Shown piece by piece: positions 1-10,395 of a stretch of 64,000 nt of DNA. Position numbers and translations under genes: made by a program. The notes under the pieces were generated by a model. It did no database searches. It saw nothing but the letters and a program-made list of their open reading frames with translations, and was not told where the DNA came from. Origin of the DNA: Incurvaria masculella (taxonomy: Eukaryota > Arthropoda > Insecta > Lepidoptera > Incurvariidae); the NCBI GenBank assembly GCA_946894095.1, contig OX335656.1:1441001-1505000 (forward strand), read 5' to 3'. Position 1 is the first letter of the stretch, and each line of letters opens with the position of its first letter.

Positions 1-744
1 ATTACGTCTCTTCATATTGTCCCACGGAATAATATTCTAGAAAAGTCCCAGCCAAATGCGACCGCAGAATGCAGCCCGCCAGAACTTCTCAAAGTTTCGG
101 ACGCACAAATAGCCACTAAATCCCCGGAACAAAGGAAAAAAACAAAGGCATAGCGTCATTTCCTCCACCTCTAAATCTCCTGTGTTCTGGAGCGCAAAGA
201 CATGATAAAAATCCGGCCAGCGAAGCTTTTCGTAGATAGGCCTTCGGGATAATATTGTTAAAGATTAAGGTATATTATAAGAAGTTATATTAATAGACAG
301 TTTTTTTTGTTCATAAAATAATTAAGAACATTGATTAAATTATTATTATGATTTAATACTTTCAGTGAGCGATTATCGTAAAATAAAATATTTTTGGAAA
401 CTACTCTAGGGATTTCAATCAAATTTTGCAATTTTAGTTATTTAAATATAATATAATATGAACCCTGCAATCACAATAAAAAAAATATTAAAATATTGTT
501 TTCTTACGTATTTTTTACGAAGAATATTACTTAGTAGTAGTACTAGTGATTGCTCAATTCAATGACAGAGGTACTACATGGGGTCACATGTGGTTTAAAT
601 ATTGAACCTTTCATATTTAGCTACTAAACAACAGATGAAACTAAATGTAAATACGCTGAGCGCAGTTATTTTTAAATAATTTATATAGCCAAGGCAGTGG
701 TTGGAATAAGATTTATTGTACCTATGCCAAAATATTTTTTTCAT
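1..744. other. AT-rich non-coding stretch
   Basis: No ORF with recognisable content and no repeat that I could match elsewhere in the window. The sequence is strongly AT-rich with short homopolymers, as is usual for insect intergenic DNA. Confidence 0.5.
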
Positions 745-1018
745 GATATTTCTTACGACAACTAATTGCATTCGGTTCCATTAAAGCGTAATTAAAACTA
801 TATAATTATTATTTTTAAAAATTACAAAAAAAAACTTGTTTTGAAATTTCATAAAGATGAAAGATGCATTGGTGGTCTAGTTATATTTGTAGAACATCAA
901 TCTAACTTTTTACTTTGTTAATATCGAAATTGGTTATAGTTATTCTTAATTGTAATTAAATGTCGTTTTACTTACGTCCTTATCAAACTGAACGCAATCG
1001 GCTCTTATCACGCCCTTA
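745..1018. mobile_element. Diverged MITE, same family as the copy inside the Polinton
   Basis: The left end (ACAACTAATTGCATTCGG near 757) and the right end (CTGAACGCAATCGG near 986, then CACGCCCTTAA) are imperfect inverted repeats. Both match the ends of the 394 bp TTAA-flanked MITE at 41236-41629. The interior is AT-rich without coding capacity. The right end abuts TTAA, the target preferred by piggyBac-type elements. It is an older copy than the one in the Polinton, judged by TIR divergence. Confidence 0.55.
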
Positions 1019-1077
1019 AACGAGAATTTTAATTAAATATTATACATTTTATTGAAACTTCGAGTAGCTAAGAATCA

Positions 1078-1682
1078 ATATTTAGTTTAACGGCTTACCG
1101 CGCGTGTGAGGAGCAGGACTTGCTGCTCGACGTTTCGGAGCCTCACATGGGCTCCATCTTCAGGAGAACGTGCCTGTCGCGACGGAGGTAGGCACGTTAC
1201 TGGCTACCCGCCGCTTTGCTTCACTTCTCAGCGTCCATGGCAACACTCGTACATTTTCTTGAGGATTAGCTGCGGTCCGAATTTCGTGTGAAGTGCAAAA
1301 CACGCTGACTGTGTTTTCCTCGACGTCTGTTGTCGGTGCACCTCTCCGAAATTCAGTTTTCAGCTTATTCAGCACGGGTTTCCATATGGGCGAAAGACGG
1401 TAGGAATCTTCACGATTGAAGTTCTTGTGCTTGCTGATTTCGATGGACTCCCGATTGATTCGTGGGAGGTTTCGTTGTTCAGGACTACTACTAGGACTTT
1501 CACCTGATCAAACCTCAACCAGTGCCCAGGTCCAGATTCTGCATGCTCACACAGCGCTGACTTCGTGATATCTCTGTTCTGACAGGCACGTTCTCCTGAA
1601 GATGGAGCCCATGTGAGGCTCCGAAACGTCGAGCAGCACGTCCTGCTCCTCACACGCGCGGTAAGCCGTTAAACTAAATATT
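1078..1682 (-). mobile_element. Penelope-like element remnant with inverted terminal repeats
   Basis: About 90 bp at each end form an inverted repeat (ATATTTAGTTTAACGGCTTACC at the left, its complement at 1660-1682). Each repeat holds a hammerhead-like core: CTGAAGA, a GGAGCC/GGCTCC stem, then GAAACGTC (right copy at 1596-1630, left copy on the minus strand at 1130-1163). Between them the minus strand (about 1369-1600) encodes a fragment with HAESGPGHWLRFDQVKVL, matching HADSGIHHWIRFDQVKIL of the Penelope-type ORF at 11384-12148. Reverse transcriptase is absent, so this is a short 3' remnant flanked by inverted terminal repeats, an arrangement known for Penelope-like elements. Confidence 0.7.
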
Positions 1683-2144
1683 GTAGTTATGTCCCGCGTA
1701 AGTTTTAAAATATTAATAGCTAAGAATCATTGCAAAAGTAAAAATAATAGTGAAATCGGCTGAAAAAATACTGAAAAATTAAAATTATAAATCAAGAATG
1801 AACAGGTTTAATTTATCGTACAATGGAAGTAATAACAAGCCTTTTTTTCAATTAATGTAAACATTTATCCTATTTCATTGCTTCCCCATGACTCTTTCTC
1901 GATTTTTTTTTATAATCTCAATACATATAACGAGAGCGTTGCGGGAAAGAAGTTTTCCCCCCACACGTCCATAATGGCGCCTTATTTGTGTTCCTATGTA
2001 AATACGGGAGTCTCGCAAGTTTTAAAGTTAGTTGTGAATTTTAAAGAAACCGCTGAACATTTAGAACCACTGGCTTACTGTTCATTTATCTATTTAAGGA
2101 AAAGACACAGAAACAAGTACACTTTTTTCCATTTCATTTTATTT
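1683..2144. other. Non-coding, nothing recognised
   Basis: AT-rich sequence. A 90-codon open frame near 1878 lacks recognisable domains and gene-like composition. Confidence 0.4.
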
Positions 2145-2580
2145 ATTTAAACTTTTTGGTAGTCAAACTACACTAAGTTACTTCACAAATATCCGCGAAT
2201 TCGATCAACCCAGTAAAGAAGAACCCGCAAAGAAACTTCACCTTTTTACCCGACTGCGCAAGAAGGAGGGTTATGTTTTTCGGGTGTACGTATGTATGTA
2301 TGTATATTTCTTTGGCACGCCCTGCAGCCTAAACCGCTTGATGGATTTGAGCTTGAGAGGTGTCGTTAGATTCGTCGTCATTGTGAGAGTGACACTGGGT
2401 ATATCAAAATGATTTTAAAAAATCATGGCCGATTTTTGGCGCCAAATTATTTACATAACATATTTTTCCATCTACAATTATAAAACACACACTTAGATCT
2501 AAATGCTACTGGCAAATAATTCCTTGGTAGAACAGATTAAGGTGAAGAACAAAGAAAAATAGAGACAGCCACCCTTAGTT
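2145..2580 (-). repeat. LINE 3'-end fragment with a second repeat nested in it
   Basis: The block with GTAGTCAAACTACACTAAG and AAGAAGAACCCGCAAAGAAAC recurs at 16366-16630 and, inverted, at 29760-30095, where it ends in a GAAAT-type microsatellite tail as LINE 3' ends do. Here the family is interrupted at about 2247-2450 by another dispersed sequence (CCCGACTGCGCAAGAAGGAGGG, then a GTAT microsatellite), after which the LINE sequence resumes. The element assignment (LINE) is inferred from the tail and repetition, since no reverse transcriptase is present. Confidence 0.55.
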
Positions 2581-3267
2581 TAAATTACTTACAACTAACA
2601 AAGTAACTTTATTTGGTCAATGTACATTCGTAGTATAAATTACCTTTATTTGGAAATTCGAACTTCATTTAATACTTATAGGTTACTAAAATAAATACAG
2701 ATTGACGTATAAAGTTTTGAAGTCTCCGTATCTGTACGAATATTTCAAATTGAACTTTGGCCAACACACTAGACTCGATCAAAATATTCACCGGTTCTCA
2801 ATAAATATTGGCAATTCGCAAACACACAGGTGCGCGAACACCTGGCTAGCAATAAGTTTAGCTTGGGACATGAGATCATGGTTTGATTTTGGAATTACAC
2901 CATCACGCAGTGATCTGTGCCACTTCAGAAGTCAGAAAATTTGTAAACATCTTCAGATAGTACGGCGTTTTGAGGCAAGCTATGTTTATTTTTCCAACGT
3001 AAATGCTTGGACTCGGTATTTACCAGGGAAAACATTAATTTGTCAATCCGTCCTGTATTTAAATATTTAATATATCAAGATGTTGATAGTAAATATGGAA
3101 ATATAGACTTTTTAAAGTGGAAAAATTAGTAGGGCTAGGAAGACCACGTATATACAACTGTTTCTTATCCGAGATTGAAGGATTGAAAACATGAATGCTT
3201 ATTCATGACAATGTGGGCCACTCCATGTTTCGGCACCCATATAGAACTGAGTGGTCAGTCTGAGTTC
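2581..3267. other. Non-coding, nothing recognised
   Basis: A 122-codon open frame lies near 2702-3070 but has no domain or motif that I recognise, begins at a non-ATG codon and is AT-rich. I see no support for a gene. Confidence 0.4.
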
Positions 3268-3584
3268 TCACCTAAATTGCCGTTTACGGCAAACCGATCG
3301 ACTGGCGTTTTCTCCAAAGTCCATACAAGTTTTTATTAGATATTCTGTGGTTTTACTTCTTCAAGCTGTCAAAGTCAAACGCGGACTTCCGATTTCTATG
3401 AAAACGCGGAGTGGACGTAAACCACAACGTCGACGTATTTACGGCAACGTTGAGTAAGCTGTCAAATCAAGCTCGGACTCGCAAATGTTAGTTCGCTTAA
3501 AGCCCGCTGCGTGCGCTCTTAAATTTTTCCATACATTTAAAAACGCCAGTCGATCGGTTTGCCGTAACGCCAATTTAGGTGACA
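3268..3584. mobile_element. MITE with about 45 bp terminal inverted repeats
   Basis: The left end CACCTAAATTGCCGTTTACG and onward is mirrored at 3536-3584 ending in CCAATTTAGGTG. The shared inner part is GGCAAACCGATCGACTGGCG / CGCCAGTCGATCGGTTTGCC. The interior has no transposase. It is a non-autonomous DNA element of undetermined superfamily, and I could not assign a clear target duplication. Confidence 0.7.
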
Positions 3585-3684
3585 ACTTAGACTACCGGCT
3601 CTGAAGTTGCTCTGTCCTACTTTTTAGATAGTTATGCGGGTAACGCACGTCCAGGTTGGAAGATTGTCGTTTGTCAATTCTCCG

Positions 3685-3790
3685 TGGTTTTAAACCCAGT
3701 TCAACTTAGCCGTGCAATACTTGTAGGTAGAAAGGTCCGGGCATATCACCTAGTTCGGTAGATTGCGCTAATAGCATGACAATAGGTGTT
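3685..3790 (+). repeat. Truncated SINE body fragment
   Basis: Diverged copy of the body shared by the SINEs at 26423-26810 and 61300-61708 (CCAGTTCAA...TAGCCGTGCAATAC...AAAGGTCC...CACCTAGTTC...GCTAATAGCATGACA). Confidence 0.5.
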
Positions 3791-3898
3791 GTATTTATTT
3801 CATTAATGCACTATTTGCATTTGACTGTTTTTTGTACAATTCTTCATTGTTTATACTTCGTTTTTTGACCTGTTTTCAGGCCAATTCTTGCTCTAGTT

Positions 3899-4070
3899 AG
3901 TTAACATACGGAATCTACACTCTGAATCCTATTCTGTTGCATTTACGGATCGCTTATGGAAATGAATATATAATTTTTCGGGAGCGCTGAATTCTGAAAA
4001 ACATGGAAATATTTCATTTCTTGCCACTCATTCCGTGTGGCACTGCGATCTATATTAGAAAACCAAAGAT
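3899..4070 (+). repeat. Dispersed repeat, paired with 18487-18665
   Basis: Shares blocks such as ACATACGGAAT, CTGAATCC, GCATTTAC and TGCCACTCATTCC with GTGGC.CTGCGATC in the same order as 18487-18665. The family is unknown and no coding capacity is seen. Confidence 0.5.
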
Positions 4071-4229
4071 ACTTTTCATGTGTAAATGCGTGTATCTATT
4101 GCTCAGCGCAAATGCACTAAAATTATTATGCAACTAGTTGGTTTTAATGTTCTATGACAATGCTCATATTTTTTATTTCAGCATAGAATTATTTTGTATT
4201 GTTTATTCATCATCCATAGACAGTACACT

Positions 4230-4345
4230 GCTCGCGGATTTGTCATATTTTAACATAGGCCAATACAGCAAAACAAAACACAACAAAGAAGAACTGGCAA
4301 GAAACTCCGCTGATTTTTTTTCAACGTCCACTTAGTCTAAATTTA
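4230..4345 (-). repeat. LINE 3'-end fragment
   Basis: Contains AAGAAGAACTGGCAAGAAACT followed by a T run, the complement of a motif near the 3' end of many lepidopteran LINEs and related to the fragments at 2145 and 16366. Orientation is inferred from that motif. Confidence 0.4.
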
Positions 4346-5010
4346 CAAAAATGTTGGTAATTTTTTTTTACAAAAATATAGATAAAATAGTAAACAAGCG
4401 CATCACAATAAACGTTACTATTGCAATTGTGCATTCAAAAAGCTTGTACTAACTATTAATGCAAATTGACCCTCGCATACAGGAATATTAATATATTTTT
4501 CTGAGATGCATTCCAAGAACAAACTATACTCTCAGGCTTCTTAAAATCGTTCGTTTTTACAATGGGGTTTTTTCATTGACTGGAGTACAAACCAACAATG
4601 ACTCGACTGAAGTAGATCTATAAGATCGCTTGACTTCTTAGGGATCAGGTTTTTGGACAGATAATATTGACTTTATACGGAGACGTCGATTACCTCAATG
4701 TGTTGTTTGTCTAATGATTGCTGCCTTACTCAAAATTCAAACAGCAGTCGCGCGCGCAACCTCCTAGCTACCAGATCTGCGTAAAGTAACTATCAAGAAA
4801 GATGATTAGTTGTGGAAAGAAATAATCAAGTTTCATCTGGTTGAACTGGTGCTCTAGTGATGAAACCCCATTCGAAAAGGTGAACGCGATTGAAGTGAAG
4901 TTAAAATGACATCAAAATCATCAACAACAATACGAGACAACAACCACGGCACGATGGAGTTAAATCATGAACGAAAATATGACAATTGATACGTTACTTT
5001 CAAATCAAAT
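4346..5010. other. Upstream region of the first 7TM gene
   Basis: Non-coding. Several ATG triplets precede 5011 but are followed by short frames. I found no TATA/initiator pair convincing enough to mark, so regulatory content is undetermined. Confidence 0.35.
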
Positions 5011-5958
5011 ATGAACGCAACCAATCAGAATAGATCTCTGGCGGACATTTACCGCTGCTCCCTACCGGAACTGCGCGCTGTCACACGAGACTTGGACGAC
5101 TGGGAGCACAACATCAAGCTCATCTGGTACATCGGCGCCGGCTTGTCGACCCTGGGCTACTGCCTGATGCTGCTGACCGCTATCGTATTCCCTGCCTGGA
5201 GGAACAGCGACCAGAACCGTGTCTGGATGCACATGGTGACGTCCAACCTCGCGTGGATATACCTGTTCGTGACCAGAGACTTCTCGATGTGCATGGGGAA
5301 GATCATGCTGATTCTGTTGATATATTCCGGGCAGGTGACCTTCTTCTGGATGCTGGCTAGCTCCTGGTTGACGTACAGGAAGCTCGTGACTGTGTTACCG
5401 GATACGTGTGCAAATTTTACGATGAGAGCGTTGCCGTTCACGTGGCTGGCACCGCTACCGTTCTGTTTGATAAGAGGTGCCGTGGAGTGGGTCGTATATC
5501 CGGATATGTTGTTTGATGAACGAGCAAATAACGTAACCATCAAGGTTGGCTTATCTTCAATCAGTTTAAAGAGCATAAGACATTACATATTCTTCATTGG
5601 TGATGTGGCAATGTACTTTCCTGTGCTATTGACTATAATGGCTAGTATTATAGTGTACGTTTTAGTTTTGCACACTCTTTTCAGAAATCACCAAGCTTGG
5701 GGAAAGCGAACCAATCGTGGTGCTTACATAGCTATTGGTGTTATGTTCCTTTTTTCGTCGGGTGTGCAATTCTTGTTTGTAGTTGTGAATAGATTTTTTA
5801 CTTACACTAAGTTGGACTACTTCTCCGCCTTTTTAACTACTTTCAACGTGTTTTTATATTCAATTATGTTTATTGTAGCTATTAAAGAAACGAGACAGCT
5901 GTGGCTGATGTTTGTGAAGAAACTCATTCATAGACGAGGTATTCATTCTGTAATATAA
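5011..5958 (+). CDS. Intronless seven-transmembrane receptor-like protein (copy 1)
   Basis: A 315-residue protein from a clean ATG. Seven hydrophobic segments lie at about residues 37-60, 71-90, 98-122, 140-162, 190-222, 238-262 and 270-293, consistent with a 7TM topology and an N-terminus outside (an N-x-T site at residue 2). TM1 begins WYIGAGLSTLGY and ends before FPAWR.sDQNR. TM3 has QVTFFWMLASSWLTYRKLV, and the TM5 to TM7 region has NRFFTYTKLDYFSAFLTTFN. The WML...LTY in TM3 and the short tail recall class B/adhesion-type cores, but there is no GPS or hormone-binding ectodomain and no DRY box. The protein at 8524-9465 is a clear paralogue with collinear motifs, so this is a tandem duplicate. 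The ligand is unknown. The GPCR assignment is an inference from topology. Confidence 0.8.
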   Translation: MNATNQNRSLADIYRCSLPELRAVTRDLDDWEHNIKLIWYIGAGLSTLGYCLMLLTAIVFPAWRNSDQNRVWMHMVTSNLAWIYLFVTRDFSMCMGKIMLILLIYSGQVTFFWMLASSWLTYRKLVTVLPDTCANFTMRALPFTWLAPLPFCLIRGAVEWVVYPDMLFDERANNVTIKVGLSSISLKSIRHYIFFIGDVAMYFPVLLTIMASIIVYVLVLHTLFRNHQAWGKRTNRGAYIAIGVMFLFSSGVQFLFVVVNRFFTYTKLDYFSAFLTTFNVFLYSIMFIVAIKETRQLWLMFVKKLIHRRGIHSVI

Positions 5959-7250
5959 ATGTTAATGTACAGAGTTCGGTTTTTTTATTGTTATGTTTTA
6001 ATGAGAATTAGCCAGAGAGAACAAAATAATCAGTATTTAATAATAAAGGCCCTTCCAGTGTCGATTAATAAAAATCAGCACCAGAAAACCAGGCTTTCGG
6101 CAAGCTATTTTCAACAGGTGTTAAATAATCCCTCCCCGATTCTATTTTTTTTGCCAATTTACAACCTCACAATCTGGAACTACTCCTCAATTATGTTCAA
6201 TCAAAAGCAATCCAAAATATAAAAATAGCAAATACTACAGACACGCCACTAGGTTCGAAACCCTGCTTGCACACCCGATGCAAAACATGTTTTAAAACAG
6301 ATTATTGTATGACACGTCCGTTTCAATGTTTTTGTCCCGCGGAACCGTGACGAGAGAAATTTTAAATAAAAAAAAGGTTTATGATTTTGAGTGTAGATTC
6401 TACAATATATTTTAAATTGGAGAAAGGATAACGCTATTACATATTTCCTTTAATTGACTCAGCCATTCTGTATATTTATGTGCACAAACTACAATGCAAA
6501 TAACCAAACATTTACGAACACACAACGCTGCACGTGAATAATGTTTTCCTGCTCAACTAAACTTTAAATAAAAAAATATGAAAAATCCTACATGTATGGG
6601 CCTGAAAAAAACACTACATAGATTTTTGAGCATTTGTCATCTGAGCAGTTTTAATTAATGTTTGGAAATAGCAAACAAACATTTGTTTCAAATAAATGCC
6701 AGAAATATTGTAAAACAGCAATAATTATGATTTACAATTAAAACGACGAGAGAGAGAGATGAGCCTGTCCGTCGTGCCTCCTCGCAGCCTAAGAACTGCT
6801 TCTACCACCTGATTCTCAAATATTGCACTATACAAAAGAGACGATTCATTAATTTAAAATACACGTTAGACCAAATTCTATTAACATTCACATCTCTTGA
6901 ATTGCCAATTGAATAGTTGAATCATGAAAATTTCCGATCTCAATTTCCATTATGAAGAGTGATCCAAAGAATATATACATGTGTATTCATAACCTAAATG
7001 AGGACAGGGAAAACACTATCGCAAGCATAACTCATCGACTTAAGTGCATCCATCTCTCACATTCTCACTGTATTCATAGTGGGATTATTTCTTAATAATA
7101 AAATCTGCGATAAAAGAAGTGGTATTAGTCATTCGTTTAAGTAGTAAAATCATACTTCTCACTAATAAAAATCCTCTTTACCTTTTCTATTTAAGATTAA
7201 ATCAATAACAGATATTTTTTTTCTCTTGAAAAAATTAAAAATTATAATGC
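5959..7250. other. Intergenic, nothing recognised
   Basis: AT-rich DNA between the first 7TM gene and the hairpin at 7251. A short GA run sits near 6749-6760. The open frame immediately after the 7TM stop (5959-6222) looks like 3' UTR sequence, with no domain. Confidence 0.4.
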
Positions 7251-7355
7251 TTTGAAAACTTACGGTTTTCCGGTGTGCAATGCCGTGCTTGGCCGACATG
7301 TTTCGCCTGTTTCCCAAATACGGCATTGCACACCGGAAAACCGTAAGTTTTCAAA
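7251..7355. repeat. Perfect 36 bp inverted repeat with 33 nt loop
   Basis: Arms 7251-7286 and 7320-7355 are exact reverse complements (TTTGAAAACTTACGG...GCAATGCCGT). The loop on the minus strand reads GGCGAAACATGTCGGCC, which resembles the CGAAACGTCGGCC motif in the Penelope-type terminal repeats at 11326-12225. It may be a foldback remnant of a related element. Confidence 0.75.
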
Positions 7356-7666
7356 ACATTATTTACAGCGACGGTGTAATAAATCAAAGAACAAAAAAAA
7401 TATACCAAATTTAGTACTAGGATATGTTATATCTTTTTCGGCTGATAAATGATTATTAAAAGGAAATGGTAAAAGTTAAGAATCTCATGATGTGTGCAAT
7501 CTAATCCGTGTTTGTGTGGTGGCACCCACAGTGGTTTCTACCGTCGCGCGTCGGAGACCGCTAATTTAAAACCCAGGTATAAAGCAATTTATTTTTAACT
7601 AAAATTTAAATGTACATTTACTTTGAAAATGCGGTCAAATTGTATGTCTAGTCATATTTCAACATT

Positions 7667-8039
7667 AAGAACGGCCCGTAAGGTATGCTCCCCATACAAA
7701 CGTAGTTTACCAATCATTTGGAAACCGCTATTCCAATTAAATTGGTATTTAATATCTAATATCAGGTAACCCATATCTGTGTCTGCATGCTTTTGGGTTT
7801 TTGAAAATCTAAACAGAATGTAATTAAAGCAAAAAGAAAATCTTCATACGAATTTTGTTTTCTCTGTGGTTTGACCCAGAATACATTCACCGAAAAAACA
7901 AAGACACACAGACAGAGATATTTGTAGCCTTATATTAGATACCAAATATCAAGTAAGTTGGAACAGTGGTTTTCAAATTATTAGTAAACTACGTTTGTAT
8001 GGGAGGCGAAATTTTCTGATGCTTACGGGGCGACCTTAA
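7667..8039. mobile_element. TTAA-flanked MITE, family shared with 30449 and 33542
   Basis: Ends GAACGGCCCGTAAG and (reverse) GGTCGCCCCGTAAGC, both followed inward by CCCATACAAACGTAGTTTAC, are inverted repeats. TTAA lies at both outer edges (ACATTAA | GAACGG and GACC | TTAAT), suggesting piggyBac-type target choice. About 373 bp, no coding capacity. Two further copies of matching length lie at 30449-30824 and 33542-33917. Confidence 0.75.
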
Positions 8040-8523
8040 TAAAATAAAATAGCCATTGCCTCGCCTTAAGTGTAAGCAACTTGGTGTTGTTGACCCATCC
8101 ATTCACACACTCCGGCTAGTGAACATGCCGCTATAGATATAAAAGTGTGTATAAATGTAACTGTAATATGAAATGATCATATTGGATATAAATACATACA
8201 CGGAATGTGGACTCATGAACCTGTAGTCATCACACTAATGCACATGGGAGAAGTTGTACCCATGACTAAAACTATCTTGAAGGAATTCCCTTCCAGCGTC
8301 GGGTAAATCACTTGATGCATTAAGGTAAAATTATAGTTTGAATTTCTACCGAGTGATACGAAGGAAAAGAGGACTTATCGCATAAATGCAGTCGTAAACA
8401 CTATGCACAAACAGACGCACTCATGGCAAAGCATTTCAATGGTTCTAAAGCATTTCCGTGTTGAATCAGTGCTCAAGTGAAAATACAGTGTAAATAAATG
8501 ACAAGCATGTGAAGTAATAGACA
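8040..8523. other. Upstream region of the second 7TM gene
   Basis: Non-coding sequence between the MITE and the ATG at 8524. No promoter motif strong enough to mark. Confidence 0.35.
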
Positions 8524-9465
8524 ATGTATATAAAAAACTCGTCAATATCAATTTCAGAGCAGCATCGCTGTCAAAGTATAGAAATAATGGCTGTCTCCTC
8601 CGAGTTGGACCAGTGGAAACGTGAAATCTACATAGTCTGGTACGTCGGCGAGTCCCTCTCAGTGTTCGGGTTCTGCCTGCTGCTAATGACAGCCTGCATA
8701 TTCCCCACCTGGAGACGAAGCGATCAGAGCAAAGCCTGGATCCAGCTATGCTTCGCTTACCTCCTCTTCACCCTGATCTACGTGAACTTCAAAGACTTCA
8801 ACGAATGCATGTCGCCTGCTCTGATCGTCGTGCTGATATATGTCGGGCAGGCCACGTTCTGTTGGATGCTGGCAGTCGCCTGGCTCGCGCACGAGCGACT
8901 GGTCGTCGTCTTCAGTGATGACGACAGGGGTTACATGCTGCGAGCCTCGCTGTTCTCGTGGCTGGCGCCCTTGCCGTGCGACTTCTTGAGACTGGCCTTG
9001 GACCTGACCGAATACCCGGACGTCCTGTTTATCGAGACGAGAGTGAAAATGAAAGTGGGAACATTCAAGATGTCCTTAATGAACATGGTGAGGTTTATAG
9101 ACTTTCTGAAAGACGTGGGAATGTACCTGCCAGTGATAACACCAATTATTTGCAGTGTCGGCGTGTATGGATATGTTTTGAGTGTTTTGTGTAGAAACAG
9201 ACAAATGTGGAGTGGCAGGCAGGATTTGTATGGCACTGCTGCTATCAGTATCCTGTTCATTATGATGTCAGGAGTTCAGTTTATGTTTGTTGTTCTGAAC
9301 AGATTCTTTACTTTCACGAGAGCAGATTTGTTCCTAGCTTTCCTCATTACCTCTAAAGTGTTTATTAATTCAGTTCTGTTTATTTTTGCCATCAAGAAGA
9401 CAAGACTTATGTGGTGGGCGTACATAAGACTTAAATGTTGTCGAGTCTTAGAAGATGAAAGATGA
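8524..9465 (+). CDS. Intronless seven-transmembrane receptor-like protein (copy 2)
   Basis: A 313-residue paralogue of the protein at 5011-5958, aligned end to end: VWYVGESLSVFGFCLLLMTA in TM1, FPTWRRSDQ after it, GQATFCWMLAVAWLAHERLV in TM3, FSWLAPLPCDFLR in TM4, and GVQFMFVVLNRFFTFTRADL into TM7. Seven hydrophobic segments occur at equivalent places. The start is the ATG followed by YIKNSS, and the first 35 residues diverge from copy 1, as expected for an extracellular N-terminus. No introns, and no class A DRY or NPxxY motif. Both copies lie on the same strand 2.6 kb apart, which points to tandem duplication. Function and ligand are unknown. Confidence 0.8.
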   Translation: MYIKNSSISISEQHRCQSIEIMAVSSELDQWKREIYIVWYVGESLSVFGFCLLLMTACIFPTWRRSDQSKAWIQLCFAYLLFTLIYVNFKDFNECMSPALIVVLIYVGQATFCWMLAVAWLAHERLVVVFSDDDRGYMLRASLFSWLAPLPCDFLRLALDLTEYPDVLFIETRVKMKVGTFKMSLMNMVRFIDFLKDVGMYLPVITPIICSVGVYGYVLSVLCRNRQMWSGRQDLYGTAAISILFIMMSGVQFMFVVLNRFFTFTRADLFLAFLITSKVFINSVLFIFAIKKTRLMWWAYIRLKCCRVLEDER

Positions 9466-9924
9466 AATTCATTGGTTTTTTATTATCGTTTATATTTAAT
9501 TTACATTTTATTTAATTTTAACTTGAGCCTAATATTAATTAACGAAATTAAATCATAAAATACCTTCGTATAAGCCGCGTTTATTTACAAGTTGTAGCTT
9601 TAAACTATAAAATAATGTATGTACGCCATGAAGGTGAATAAAATATTTTCCTCACCTCCATGATGTATGCAAGGTTAGGTCAAGTACTTAGATACGTTTT
9701 AGTTTTAATATTAATTTGAGTTTAAATATTGAATGTTCTGACCATAAAGTTATCGGCATATTTTCGAAATCGAATTGATGCTTTAATAATAAAAAAAATG
9801 AAATATTGGATTTATTAAAAATATAAAAAATATATATCCGGGCTAATACCAAAAATTACTTTAATGGTGACAAAAAAAGTACAGCACGAGGACAGTATAT
9901 AATAACTCAATGATTACAGTCAAG
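9466..9924. other. 3' flank of 7TM gene, non-coding
   Basis: AT-rich with an AATAAAATATT stretch near 9638 that could serve as a polyadenylation signal. Nothing else recognised. Confidence 0.35.
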
Positions 9925-9985
9925 CGGGAAATCGAAGCGGCAATTAAAATTGTCCGTGTTTTCCATCCAGTTCAATGTATTTGTA
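9925..9985 (+). repeat. Short SINE body fragment
   Basis: CGAAGCGGCAATTAAAATTGTCC followed by TTTTCCATCCAGTTCAATGTA matches the central body of the SINE family at 61300-61708. Confidence 0.6.
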
Positions 9986-10207
9986 TTTATTTCAATTAAG
10001 TCAATGATTTATTAGTATTTATTGCGCATAATTACGGGCCGTGCGCATGTTAAAATACACTAAATTAAAATAATTACATAAAATTTAGCAGCTTTATGCA
10101 TTAGTACAAACAAAATGTAGTAGTACAACAAAGTGTAATACAAAATTATACTTATTACAAATTACAATTATATACATATACAAAAAATCAAAATAAAAAT
10201 CAAATCA

Positions 10208-10395
10208 TAACAATCCATGTAAACCTACAGTTTACATGGATTCCGAACGATGGAGCAGCTTGCATTCATGACGAAATGCACTTATCCAAGTAAGAATGAG
10301 AAATAAAGTCGTGCATAAACGGGGCTAGGATTTGAACCCAGACCTAGGCGCGCCACTAGGTTACGAGCCGCACCTAGACCTATTGAGACTGAATT
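10208..10395 (-). repeat. SINE 5' part with tRNA-like head
   Basis: On the minus strand the head carries GGTTCAAATCC, a B-box-like sequence (near 10332), then GTGCATTTCGTCATGAATGC and a region ending in TCCATGTAAACTGTAGG, the junction also seen at 61430-61465. The 3' body is missing. Confidence 0.55.

Noticed and set aside
2702..3070. Possible 122-residue gene
   Set aside because: No ATG at its beginning, no recognised domain, and composition like the surroundings.
5157..5576. Antisense ORF of 139 codons
   Set aside because: It lies wholly opposite the 7TM gene and has no motif of its own. The same applies to 8931-9260.
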